Shown piece after piece: positions 1 to 7,281 of a stretch of DNA of 17,737 nt. The position numbers and the translations under genes are program-made. The notes below the pieces were generated by a model, which saw only the letters and a list, made by a program, of their open reading frames with translations, was not told the DNA's origin and searched no databases. The DNA lies in contig CABTYO010000039.1 of the NCBI GenBank assembly GCA_902489075.1, forward strand, positions 1 to 17,737. Reading direction: 5' to 3'. Position 1 is the first letter of the stretch; each line of letters begins with the position of its first letter. This DNA is from an uncultured Faecalicatena sp. GTDB taxonomy: Bacteria; Bacillota; Clostridia; Lachnospirales; Lachnospiraceae.

Positions 1-466
1 CGGAAAGTCCGACGATGGGTGCAAGTTCGATGGAGCCGTTCATCTTAATAATCTCCACGGTCTGATGCTTCTTATTATAGAAATAATCCTTTGCGATGTT
101 CGGATACTTGGTTGCTACACGGATCAGCTCATGATGCCTGAGAAGCTCCGCCGCTTCCTCATGCCCGCAGACGCACATCCGGCATTTCCCGAACCCAAGG
201 TCCAGGACCTCATGGACTTTACGCCCTTCCTCCACGATCGTATCCTTCCCGACAACTCCGATATCCGCGGCGCCGTATTCTACATAGGTCGGCACATCCG
301 GTCCCTTTGCCAGAAAAAACTTAAGCTTAAGCTCCTCGTTTACAAAAATCAGTTTCCGGGAATTCTTATCCTTCATTTCCTCACAGATAATTCCCAGTCT
401 TTCCAACATCTCTAATGTCTTGCTTGCCAGGCGCCCCTTTGTCAGGGCAAATGTTAAATATCTCAT
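1..466 (-). CDS. hisG: ATP phosphoribosyltransferase catalytic subunit, short form (3' end outside window)
   Basis: HisG condenses ATP with PRPP, the first committed step of histidine biosynthesis, in the cytoplasm. About 155 residues are visible from the ATG at 466; the C-terminus lies beyond base 1. The N-terminus (MRYLTFALTKGRL) is the family's opening strand and phosphate-binding segment, followed by LAKGPDVPTYVEYGAADIG and VVGKDTIVEE, both characteristic of the periplasmic-binding-like fold of HisG. The adjacent hisZ implies the short form, which lacks the C-terminal regulatory domain and needs HisZ for activity; the missing C-terminus prevents direct proof. The start follows the hisZ stop by 13 bases and has an AGGAAG ribosome binding site about 8 bases upstream, so it is cotranscribed with hisZ. 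Family assignment is confident. Confidence 0.95.
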   Translation of the reverse strand, partial: MRYLTFALTKGRLASKTLEMLERLGIICEEMKDKNSRKLIFVNEELKLKFFLAKGPDVPTYVEYGAADIGVVGKDTIVEEGRKVHEVLDLGFGKCRMCVCGHEEAAELLRHHELIRVATKYPNIAKDYFYNKKHQTVEIIKMNGSIELAPIVGLS

Positions 467-479
467 ATTTACGCTTCCT

Positions 480-1730
480 CTATTTCCTTTTTCCCGCATT
501 GATCAGCTTTTCTTCCCCTGTGGCCAGATTCACCATCTCGATGGTCAGGTCGTCATTCAAATACAGCATACTGACGGCCTGGGAACGTCTTCCATATTCC
601 AGATAGGCGTCCTTACAATCGTCCTGCGTGCGCTTCATGATCTCCACGCACTTTCCTTTTGAGCGGAAATTCCTGGCCAGTGAAACCGCCCACTTCTGAG
701 TTGCCTCCGTATACACGATCAGGTGGGTATGGCTGACTTCCACTGCAATCTTCTGCCTGCTCAGTGCACTCATCAGCTCATCCACGATGATGGCAAAACC
801 GATGGAAGGAGTCTTCTTCCCGAACTTCTCAAGGAGCTGGTCGTAACGGCCTCCCCGCACAACGGCATCCCCTGTTCCATATGTATAGGCACGGAAAATA
901 ATTCCCGTATAATATCCATAGCTTCCACTCATGCTCAGATCAAAGGTAATGTGATCCTGTACGCCGTAGAGCGTGAGCAGGTCATACATCTGTCTCAAAT
1001 GCATGATCGCAAGCTTCGCACTGATCGTAGGCGCTGCCTCCAGTGCCAGATTCAGAATCTCCACGCCCCCCATCAGCTCCGGCAGGATCTGGAAAGCCGC
1101 TTTGATCTGGTCATCCACTTCCTGGTGATCCAGGATCTCCTCGACTCCGAAGTAGTTCCTGTTCGTAATCAGGTGGTGCACCTCTTCCTTTAATTCATCG
1201 TCCAGTCCGGCGGCATCCATCAGGCTCTGGATAAAATCCACATGTCCGATATTCACCTGGAACTCTTCCAGTCCGACTCTTTTCAGGCCGTCCACGACCA
1301 TGGCGATCAGCTCGGCATCCGCATCCAGTGAATCCACGCCGATCAGCTCGGCGCCCATCTGTGTATTTTCTTTCAGACGGCCCTGGTAACTGGAATGGTT
1401 GATAAAGGTATTCCCCACGTAACACAGCCGGATCGGAAAATCTTCCCCCTCAAAAAGCGTGGCGGCTGCCCTTGCCACAGATGGGGTAATATCCGGGCGA
1501 AGCACCAGTGTGTTCCCCTCTCTGTCGAAAAACTTGTACAGTTCTCTGGATGAGATTGTCCCGATCTCCTTACGGAACACATCAAAATATTCAAATGTAG
1601 GTGTCTGGATGTCCTGGTATCCATAGCTGTGCAGAACGTCCAGCAGCTTCTCCTGGGTTGCAAGCTTCTTCTTGCACTCTGTATTGTAAATATCCCTGAC
1701 TCCCTCAGGTGTATGTAATTTCTGTTCCAT
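480..1730 (-). CDS. hisZ: ATP phosphoribosyltransferase regulatory subunit HisZ
   Basis: HisZ is a histidyl-tRNA synthetase paralogue that binds short HisG, activates it and carries histidine feedback inhibition. The protein is 416 residues from the ATG at 1730. It starts with TPEGVRDIY, as class II HisRS-like proteins do. A motif 2-like stretch (LRPDITPSVARAA) lies at about 77-89, and GYYTGIIFRAY with GGRYDQLLEKFG and PSIGFAI at about 272-313 marks the degenerate catalytic core. After the core, at about 331-416, there is an additional alpha/beta-looking tail, so the protein is somewhat longer than the roughly 390 residues of Bacillus HisZ. An AAAGGG at 1739-1744 is 8 bases from this ATG but only 2 from the in-frame GTG at 1736, so I chose the ATG. 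It is the first gene after the promoter at 1781-1809 and precedes hisG. HisRS itself is less likely because the His-binding motif is degenerate and hisG is adjacent. Confidence 0.93.
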   Translation of the reverse strand: MEQKLHTPEGVRDIYNTECKKKLATQEKLLDVLHSYGYQDIQTPTFEYFDVFRKEIGTISSRELYKFFDREGNTLVLRPDITPSVARAAATLFEGEDFPIRLCYVGNTFINHSSYQGRLKENTQMGAELIGVDSLDADAELIAMVVDGLKRVGLEEFQVNIGHVDFIQSLMDAAGLDDELKEEVHHLITNRNYFGVEEILDHQEVDDQIKAAFQILPELMGGVEILNLALEAAPTISAKLAIMHLRQMYDLLTLYGVQDHITFDLSMSGSYGYYTGIIFRAYTYGTGDAVVRGGRYDQLLEKFGKKTPSIGFAIIVDELMSALSRQKIAVEVSHTHLIVYTEATQKWAVSLARNFRSKGKCVEIMKRTQDDCKDAYLEYGRRSQAVSMLYLNDDLTIEMVNLATGEEKLINAGKRK

Positions 1731-1738
1731 ATTCACTG

Positions 1739-1744
1739 CCCTTT
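1739..1744 (-). promoter_or_regulatory. hisZ ribosome binding site (decides start)
   Basis: AAAGGG on the minus strand is 8 bases from the ATG at 1730 and 2 bases from the alternative GTG at 1736. The spacing favours the ATG. Confidence 0.7.
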
Positions 1745-1780
1745 CACTTTATCGTGCTAATACGTTAAATTCCTTTGTAA

Positions 1781-1809
1781 ATTATACGCAGTTTCCCGGC
1801 GGTTGTCAA
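1781..1809 (-). promoter_or_regulatory. Consensus sigma-A promoter of hisZ-hisG
   Basis: On the minus strand, TTGACA (1809-1804) and TATAAT (1786-1781) are separated by exactly 17 bases: a full match to the vegetative consensus in both boxes. The -35 box contains the TGA stop codon of recU. The expected transcription start is near 1774, giving a leader of about 44 bases to the hisZ ATG. That is too short for a T-box, and I see no histidine-codon leader peptide or terminator hairpin in it. Confidence 0.88.
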
Positions 1810-2339
1810 TCCCTGGTATCCAAATCCTTCTGTATATAATCCAGATACGGGACAAAACAGTTATTTTTCAACTTCATAAAGTAAGCCGGGTCCAGTTCTT
1901 CGTAACGGAAGCTTTTCCGCCCGCCGTTCTTTCCCCTGTCCCAGAACTTCTTAATCTCTTCAAAACGCATGTAATATAACTCATTATTGCTGCTGTAGTA
2001 AATGATCAGGAAGGAAATTCCCCCCTGCTTTTCAAACTTCTCCATAAAAACCATCTGGTGTTCATGGACATTCTGCAGTGGGAATGTATCTGTACTGCAT
2101 TCTTTTGCATCAAAACAGACCGGAATCCCCTGCACGGCGCCGATATAATCGACGGTACTGATTTTCTCAAAATATGCCAGCGTAATGTGGCGGTGTTCTT
2201 TATCAATCCTGACCGGTGTAATCGGAGTGGGGATCTTCTGGATCAGGGCCAGCCCCATCTCCTCGTAGCGTTCATTGGTCCGGTTGATCAGATCCTCCAG
2301 GGTAGAGCCCCGAAGGCCCCTGGAATTCCATGTTCCCAT
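1806..2339 (-). CDS. recU: Holliday junction resolvase RecU
   Basis: RecU cleaves four-way DNA junctions during recombinational repair and chromosome segregation in Firmicutes. The 177-residue product aligns with Bacillus RecU from memory: NSRGLRGSTLED near the N-terminus, KIPTPITPV (35-43), VDYIGAVQG (63-71), CFDAKE (75-80), FPLQNVHEHQ, then FWDR and GGRKS. The nuclease residues of the PD-(D/E)xK fold are visible as D64, D77 and K79 with the family spacing; the Bacillus site has Glu where D77 sits. The start at 2339 is one base after the upstream pseudouridine synthase stop, with AAGGGAG inside that gene's last codons. An in-frame extension to 2462 is read through the preceding gene and has no homology. 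The roughly 30-residue disordered N-terminal arm of Bacillus RecU is absent. It is also not beside a ponA-type penicillin-binding protein gene here. Confidence 0.93.
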   Translation of the reverse strand: MGTWNSRGLRGSTLEDLINRTNERYEEMGLALIQKIPTPITPVRIDKEHRHITLAYFEKISTVDYIGAVQGIPVCFDAKECSTDTFPLQNVHEHQMVFMEKFEKQGGISFLIIYYSSNNELYYMRFEEIKKFWDRGKNGGRKSFRYEELDPAYFMKLKNNCFVPYLDYIQKDLDTRD

Positions 2340-2340
2340 C

Positions 2341-3318
2341 TTACAAAACTCCCTTATCTTCTGCGATCTTCCTGAATTCCTCCGGAAGCGGCGCAGTAAA
2401 TTCTCTGCCGGACAGATTGGCAAGCGCCCCGTCAAGCTGCGGGAACACAAGCCTGTATGCATGCAGAAGCTGGTGCTTTAACCCATAGGCTGACCGGTAA
2501 CTGTGATTAACCTTAGAGTCTCCGTATTTCGCATCGCCCACAATCGGATGTCCCACAGAAGCCAGATGTGCACGGATCTGGTGCGTCTTTCCCGTGATCA
2601 GATGGACTTCCAGAAGCGTGACATCCTCTCCCGTCCTGACTGGCCGGTACTTCGTCTCGATCCGGGTGCTGCCCGGTATCTCATCCTTATAGATCCGTAC
2701 CTGATTGGTCTTTTCATCCTTTTTCAGATAGCCGCGGATCAAAGACGGCTCTTTGACCTCTCCCTTTGTCAGGCAGAGATAATACTTGCCCAGTGTCCGT
2801 TCCTTGAACAGACGACTTAACTCCTGCAGTCCTTTCAGACTCTTTCCGGCGGCAATCATGCCGCTTGTATTGCGGTCCAGACGGTTGCAGACCGACGGCT
2901 TAAAGGTGCGAAGCTGTTCTTCTGTGATCTGGCCGTCTGCCAGAAGGTAACCGATCAGCTGCTCCACAACAGACACATCCGTATCCGCCGCCTTCTGGGA
3001 AAGCATCCCCACAGGCTTGTTGATCAGAAGGATGTTATCGTCCTCATAAAGGATATCCGGCTTCTGGTACGTATTATGTGACATACGCCCGGGAGTCCTG
3101 CCTGAGAACTTTTCGATGGTCTCATCCGCGAGAAAAAGCTTCACTTCATCTCCTGTGTTCAGTTTTTCATTTCCGGTGGCTTTTTTGCCGTTCAGTGTGA
3201 TATTCTTCTTGCGCAGCATCTTATAGAGGAAACTTTTTGGTGCCTCTTTTAAATACTTTGCAAGCAGCTTGTCGAGCCTCTGTCCGGCTTCATTTTCCCT
3301 GATGATAATCTGCTGCAT
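2341..3318 (-). CDS. RluA-family RNA pseudouridine synthase (RluC/RluD-like)
   Basis: This enzyme isomerises uridine to pseudouridine in RNA; relatives RluC and RluD act on 23S rRNA. An S4 RNA-binding domain occupies about residues 1-60 (GQRLDKLLAKYLKE, then NGKKATGNEKLNTGDEV). The catalytic domain follows, with LINKPVGMLSQ (98-108), the active-site motif NRLDRNTSG (145-153; catalytic D148), KYYLCLTKG, and the family motif GKTHQIRAHLASVGHPIVGDAKYG. At 325 residues it has a normal length for RluC/RluD. The exact target uridines cannot be read from sequence, so I give no symbol. The ATG at 3318 has AAGGA about 10 bases upstream. It lies 15 bases after the membrane protein gene and one base before recU, and the recU ribosome binding site is in its last codons. 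Confidence 0.92.
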   Translation of the reverse strand: MQQIIIRENEAGQRLDKLLAKYLKEAPKSFLYKMLRKKNITLNGKKATGNEKLNTGDEVKLFLADETIEKFSGRTPGRMSHNTYQKPDILYEDDNILLINKPVGMLSQKAADTDVSVVEQLIGYLLADGQITEEQLRTFKPSVCNRLDRNTSGMIAAGKSLKGLQELSRLFKERTLGKYYLCLTKGEVKEPSLIRGYLKKDEKTNQVRIYKDEIPGSTRIETKYRPVRTGEDVTLLEVHLITGKTHQIRAHLASVGHPIVGDAKYGDSKVNHSYRSAYGLKHQLLHAYRLVFPQLDGALANLSGREFTAPLPEEFRKIAEDKGVL

Positions 3319-3333
3319 GGATAAGAGTCCTTT

Positions 3334-3912
3334 CTACATGGAGATATTCAGGATGACGTTCGCCATCTTTTCTTCGATTGCCCTTGTATCGCTTTTTTCA
3401 ACCGCGGCGATGGAATCAAGACCCTCCGCCCTAGCAAGAAAAGCAGTATAATTATTCAAAATCTTCACTGAGACCTCCGGGAACTGGTTCTGGTTAAGCA
3501 TCCCCCGGATGTGGGTCGCCGCATACTTTAAATCTACTTTTTCACTGTCCGTGTAACCGAAGATCGTATTGCCGGACAGCACGATGCAGTTCACCGGCAT
3601 GACCTTCTCTCTGCTTGTAATGATCATGTCATAGATCACGGTAATATGGCTGGTCTTGCTTTTGATCTCTTCTGCGCGGATCGCCGCGATGGAAGGGTAC
3701 GGAAACCGGGTGATTACACCGACCAGCGCCTTGGAGGCAGGAAGACAGCCGACGACTGCCACGATGGTCAGCAGATTCTTCTTAGAGTGTGTCTGGCTGT
3801 AGCCAAGGAAAAAGATCGCCGCTACCAGCGCAAAATAAATGACCGTACGGATGATCTCTACTTTTTTCTTATATTCCAGATATCCCGGATTTCCCTTCAT
3901 TACCTTCTTCAT
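3334..3912 (-). CDS. Unrecognised protein with two predicted membrane helices
   Basis: I do not recognise this 192-residue protein. It begins with a basic stretch (KKVMKGNPGYLEYKKKVEII), followed by two hydrophobic segments at about 23-40 (VIYFALVAAIFFLGY) and 47-67 (LLTIVAVVGCLPASKALVG) separated by a short KK-containing turn. The remaining 125 residues look soluble. The positive-inside rule suggests that both ends are cytoplasmic with a short hairpin in the membrane. The soluble part contains HITVIYDMIITSREKVMPV and CIVLSGNTIFGYTDSEKVDL, then a C-terminal alpha/beta-looking segment. No catalytic motif is evident. The ATG at 3912 has GAGGAG about 9 bases upstream. Spacing to the dehydrogenase gene (30 bases) and the pseudouridine synthase gene (15 bases) suggests the same operon. 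It is a real gene by frame length, ribosome binding site and codon pattern; its function is unknown. Confidence 0.85.
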   Translation of the reverse strand: MKKVMKGNPGYLEYKKKVEIIRTVIYFALVAAIFFLGYSQTHSKKNLLTIVAVVGCLPASKALVGVITRFPYPSIAAIRAEEIKSKTSHITVIYDMIITSREKVMPVNCIVLSGNTIFGYTDSEKVDLKYAATHIRGMLNQNQFPEVSVKILNNYTAFLARAEGLDSIAAVEKSDTRAIEEKMANVILNISM

Positions 3913-3942
3913 GTCGTAATTCTCCTCAATGGCTTTTTCATA

Positions 3943-4704
3943 TTAGTGTTTAAAGATAAAATCGATCACCGCACGGTGCGGCAGAAGCTTGGCGCCCAGT
4001 CTGGCACCCTTCATGGCGAGCCCATAGACAGACACTTCTTTTTTCTTTCTCGCATCCTGAAGTGCCCTTTTTACCACCTTCTGAGGCTTTGCCATTACGA
4101 TATCCTTCCACATATCCGGAAGTCTGCCGGATACATCGAAGAACTCCGTGTCTACCGGTCCCGGGCAGACGGCTGTCACGTAGATCCCCTGTCCTTTTAA
4201 TTCTGCCCTCAGAGCCCTGGAAAAGCTGAGGACATAGGACTTGGTTGCTGCATAGACCGCAAAGGACGGCTGTGGACAGAACGCCGCCGCGGATGCAAGA
4301 TTCACGATGCGGCTGCCAAGCTTAAGAAAAGGAAGGCAAAGGAGCGTCATCCGTGTCAGCGCCCGGCAGTTCAGATCAATCATCTCGGTCTGTGTTCCCG
4401 GCTGTCTGTGCGCGATCTCCTCCACACGTCCGGTTTTCCCGAATCCGGCGGCATTGACCAGCATACGGATATCCGGCTTCTCTTCTGTCAAAGCCTGTTC
4501 CAGCTCCCTGTAGACATCATCTTTCAGTAAATCTCCCTGGAAGATCCGGCAGGGGACCATCCCTTCCTCACTCAGCGAGACAAGCCTGTCACGCCTGCGG
4601 GCGATCACCCAGATCTCATCTAAGTTCCTGTAAAAATAAGGGATCTGCCGGGCAAATTCTCTGCCCATCCCTGCGGATGCTCCCGTTACGACTGCAATTT
4701 TCAT
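3943..4704 (-). CDS. Short-chain dehydrogenase/reductase (SDR) family oxidoreductase
   Basis: This is an NAD(P)-dependent oxidoreductase of the classical SDR family; its substrate is unknown. The 253-residue protein has the Rossmann cofactor motif TGASAGMG (7-14), the NAAG motif (84-87), the catalytic serine in NLASAA (S138), and the YxxxK pair as YAATK (Y151, K155). It also has the PGPVDTEFF loop after the active site. Arginines at 36-40 (ARRRDR) after the second beta strand favour NADP over NAD, by inference. The C-terminal basic tail (KGARLGAKLLPHRAVIDFIFKH) resembles the DltE/YqjQ-like subgroup that ends in an amphipathic segment. Its ATG overlaps the ygiQ stop as ATGA, so translation is probably coupled to the radical SAM gene. 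Confidence 0.92.
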   Translation of the reverse strand: MKIAVVTGASAGMGREFARQIPYFYRNLDEIWVIARRRDRLVSLSEEGMVPCRIFQGDLLKDDVYRELEQALTEEKPDIRMLVNAAGFGKTGRVEEIAHRQPGTQTEMIDLNCRALTRMTLLCLPFLKLGSRIVNLASAAAFCPQPSFAVYAATKSYVLSFSRALRAELKGQGIYVTAVCPGPVDTEFFDVSGRLPDMWKDIVMAKPQKVVKRALQDARKKKEVSVYGLAMKGARLGAKLLPHRAVIDFIFKH

Positions 4705-6536
4705 CTCTTACTCCTTCTTCTCTGCTTCTCCTTTGCCAGCTGTCTCGGCCTGATCAGGCATTTCTCCTGAAATCCGACCAGATCCATACGACCGGCTTTC
4801 TTAAGAGCCTCCATGACCAGATCATAATTGTCCGGGTTGCGGTACTGGATCAGCGCCCTCTGGAGTGCCTTTTCATGCGGGTTCTTCGGTACATATACTT
4901 TTTCCATTGTACAGGGATCCAGCCCTGTATAGTACATGCAGGTCGAAATCGTGGATGGTGTGGGATAAAAATCCTGCACCTGTTCCGGCATATAGCCCAG
5001 ATCCCGGCAGTATTCCGCAAGCTTCACCGCCGCCTTCATATCGGAGCCCGGATGGGAAGACATCAGGTAAGGGACAAGATACTGCTTCCTGCCAAGCTTC
5101 TGGTTCATCGCCGCAAACTGCCTGGTAAATTCTTCATATACCCGGTTTTCCGGCTTGCCCATCCTGTTAAGGACCTCATCCGCCACATGCTCCGGTGCTA
5201 CTTTCAGCTGTCCGCTCACATGATATTCGCAGAGTTCCTTAAGGAAGGTCTGTTTCTTATCCGCAAGCAGATAATCGAAACGGATGCCCGAACGGATAAA
5301 TACCTTTTTCACCTTTGGAATTCCCCTCAGCTTTCGAAGCAGCTCCACATAGTCTCTGTGGTCTGCATCCAGGTTCTTGCAGGGGTGTGGGAACAGACAC
5401 TGTTTCTCCTTACACACACCGTGCTCCAGCTGCTTTCTGCAGGACGGATGACGGAAGTTCGCCGTGGGCCCGCCCACATCATGGATGTATCCTTTAAAGT
5501 CCGGTTCCTCTGTCAGAAGCTTCGCCTCGGCAAGCAGAGACTCATGGCTGCGTATCTGGATGATTCTCCCCTGATGAAAAGTCAGGGCGCAGAAATTACA
5601 GCCGCCGAAGCATCCCCTGCAGCTGATCAGGCTGAACTTGATCTCCGCGATTGCCGGGACACCGCCCTCCTTTTCATAGGAAGGATGGTAGGTCCTCATA
5701 TAAGGCAGTGCGTAGATATCGTCCATCTCCATTTGGCTAAGCGGCCGGGAAGGTGGATTCTGCACCACATACAGATGCTCCCCATAGGGCTCCACCAGTC
5801 TTCTGCCTGTGAAAGGATCCGTATTCTGGTACTGGGTATAGAAACTTCTGGCATAGGTCTTCTTGTCCTTATTCAATTCTTCATAGGAAGGAAGCATGAC
5901 CGCATCATATACCGAATCCAGACTTTTCGTCTTAACAACTGTACCGTCTAAATAGGTCAAATCTGACACAGCGATTCCTGCATCCAGTGCCTCCGCGATC
6001 TCTACAATCGAATGCTCTCCCATCCCATAAGAGATGATATCTGCACCGGAATCGAGAAGGATCGAGCGCTTCAGCTTATCAGACCAGTAATCATAATGTG
6101 CAAGCCTTCGAAGGCTCGCCTCAATGCCTCCAAGAATGATGGGCGTATGCTTATAAGTCTGACGGATCAGATTCCCGTAGACCACCGCCGCATAGTCCGG
6201 GCGCTTTCCCATCTTCCCGCCTGGCGTGTAGGCATCCTGCTGGCGCCTCTTTTTGGAAACGGAAAAATGGTTGACCATGGAGTCCATATTTCCCGCCGAC
6301 ACAAGGAATCCCAGGCGCGGCTCGCCATATATGGTCACGCTCTCTTTTGTGCGCCAGTCCGGCTGGGAGATGATCCCCACACGGAACCCATGGGCCTCAA
6401 GCACGCGGCTGATGACCGCATGTCCGAAAGAAGGATGGTCCACATAAGCATCCCCGATCACATAAACAAAGTCTACATAATCCCAGCCCCGCTCTTTCAT
6501 ATCCTGTTTGCATAATGGTAAAAATCCTTTGTTCAT
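4701..6536 (-). CDS. ygiQ: YgiQ-family radical SAM protein
   Basis: YgiQ proteins are large radical SAM enzymes of unknown reaction. The 611-residue protein begins with the family's N-terminal domain (FVYVIGDAYVDHPSFGHAVI, then IISQPDW), which resembles a cobalamin-binding-type fold. The SAM cluster motif is CFGGCNFC, with C309, C313 and C316 as the CxxxCxxC ligands, and an extra C306 just before it. A second set, C366, C375, C380 and C386, follows the conserved GGPTANF segment and could bind another cluster or zinc. RSGIRFDYLL and KVAPEHVADEVL with FYPTPSTISTCMYYTG are further family segments. The C-terminal end is strongly basic (KEKQRRRSKR), which would suit an RNA or ribosome substrate, but that is inference. 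The ATG at 6536 has GAGG about 6 bases upstream. The stop overlaps the dehydrogenase start. Confidence 0.94.
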   Translation of the reverse strand: MNKGFLPLCKQDMKERGWDYVDFVYVIGDAYVDHPSFGHAVISRVLEAHGFRVGIISQPDWRTKESVTIYGEPRLGFLVSAGNMDSMVNHFSVSKKRRQQDAYTPGGKMGKRPDYAAVVYGNLIRQTYKHTPIILGGIEASLRRLAHYDYWSDKLKRSILLDSGADIISYGMGEHSIVEIAEALDAGIAVSDLTYLDGTVVKTKSLDSVYDAVMLPSYEELNKDKKTYARSFYTQYQNTDPFTGRRLVEPYGEHLYVVQNPPSRPLSQMEMDDIYALPYMRTYHPSYEKEGGVPAIAEIKFSLISCRGCFGGCNFCALTFHQGRIIQIRSHESLLAEAKLLTEEPDFKGYIHDVGGPTANFRHPSCRKQLEHGVCKEKQCLFPHPCKNLDADHRDYVELLRKLRGIPKVKKVFIRSGIRFDYLLADKKQTFLKELCEYHVSGQLKVAPEHVADEVLNRMGKPENRVYEEFTRQFAAMNQKLGRKQYLVPYLMSSHPGSDMKAAVKLAEYCRDLGYMPEQVQDFYPTPSTISTCMYYTGLDPCTMEKVYVPKNPHEKALQRALIQYRNPDNYDLVMEALKKAGRMDLVGFQEKCLIRPRQLAKEKQRRRSKR

Positions 6537-6548
6537 CTTTCACCTCAT

Positions 6549-6568
6549 CACACGGTTAAAACCGTATG
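6549..6568 (-). repeat. Inverted repeat just upstream of the ygiQ ribosome binding site
   Basis: CACACGG (6549-6555) and CCGTATG (6562-6568) form a 7-bp stem with one G-U pair in the minus-strand RNA and a 6-base loop. It lies between the HAD hydrolase stop and the ygiQ Shine-Dalgarno and has no U tract, so it does not look like a terminator. It could be an operator or an mRNA stability element; nothing more can be said. Confidence 0.4.
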
Positions 6569-6603
6569 TCTTCCCACACCATCGGCACTCCCCGGACCAG
6601 CTT

Positions 6604-7281
6604 TTACTTCCCGGCACACACTTCATAGGTATGGTTTATTACATCATAATAATCCCGGATAAAATAATCGGCTTTTCGTTTCTTCTCCGCCTCATCCGGT
6701 CTGGAAAATTCATCATCCACGGCGCATACAGACATGCCCGCGTTCTTTCCGGCTTCAATGCCTTTCACAACATCCTCAAACACAAGACAGTGAGCCGGAT
6801 CCACACCCAGGTCTCCAGCCGCTTTCAGGTAGACATCCGGCGCCGGCTTCCCGGCTGCCACTTCACAGGAGGTCCTCACAGATGAAAAATACTCTTCAAT
6901 ATGAAGCGCCTTTAAAACCGCGTCCACCAGTTCCCGGTTGTTGCTTGTGGCGATCCCCAGAAGGATCCCCCGGGAACGCATCCTTTCCAGAAATTCCCCG
7001 GCCCCGGGCTTTAGCGGAACTTTCGTCGTATACAGCTCCATCGTCATCTCGGTCCACTCTCTGCGCACATCATCCAGCGTACACGTAAGATTCGGAAACG
7101 TATCCAGAAAATACTGTGCCGTCTCAGTATAACTCATGCCCTCGATGTCCTTGTGAAAACTTTCCGGCGGAGTCAGATCGTACTTCTTCATATAATCCAC
7201 ATCCACGGCCGGCCAGATCCACATGGAATCCACAAGGGAACCATCCAGATCAAATATTACTGCTTTTTTATTCTCTAACAT
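6604..7281 (-). CDS. HAD-superfamily hydrolase, beta-phosphoglucomutase-like
   Basis: This is a phosphatase or phosphomutase of the haloacid dehalogenase superfamily, subfamily I, cytosolic. The 225-residue protein has motif I as FDLDGSLVDS, with nucleophile D11 and acid/base D13; motif II as ATSNN (T112, S113); the lysine of motif III within GKPAPDVY (K145); and motif IV as FEDVVKGIEAG (E169, D170). A helical cap lies at about 18-85. The family covers sugar-phosphate phosphatases and beta-phosphoglucomutase, and the substrate cannot be chosen from sequence alone. Its ATG overlaps the rsuA-like gene's end by 7 bases, with GAGAAG close upstream, so it belongs to the same transcript as the RNA modification genes. 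There is a 67-base gap to ygiQ. Confidence 0.9.
   Translation of the reverse strand: MLENKKAVIFDLDGSLVDSMWIWPAVDVDYMKKYDLTPPESFHKDIEGMSYTETAQYFLDTFPNLTCTLDDVRREWTEMTMELYTTKVPLKPGAGEFLERMRSRGILLGIATSNNRELVDAVLKALHIEEYFSSVRTSCEVAAGKPAPDVYLKAAGDLGVDPAHCLVFEDVVKGIEAGKNAGMSVCAVDDEFSRPDEAEKKRKADYFIRDYYDVINHTYEVCAGK

Noticed and set aside
1731..1775. Possible T-box or his leader-peptide attenuator before hisZ
   Set aside because: The leader is about 44 bases, without a histidine codon run, a specifier hairpin or a terminator.
2340..2462. N-terminal extension of RecU
   Set aside because: The extra 41 residues are read out of frame through the pseudouridine synthase gene. The ATG at 2339 has a good ribosome binding site and matches the start of RecU homology.
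4677..5951. Long open frame (424 codons) on the plus strand opposite ygiQ
   Set aside because: It is a shadow of the minus-strand ygiQ gene, whose radical SAM motifs are unmistakable. The plus-strand translation has no recognisable domain and no suitable ribosome binding site.
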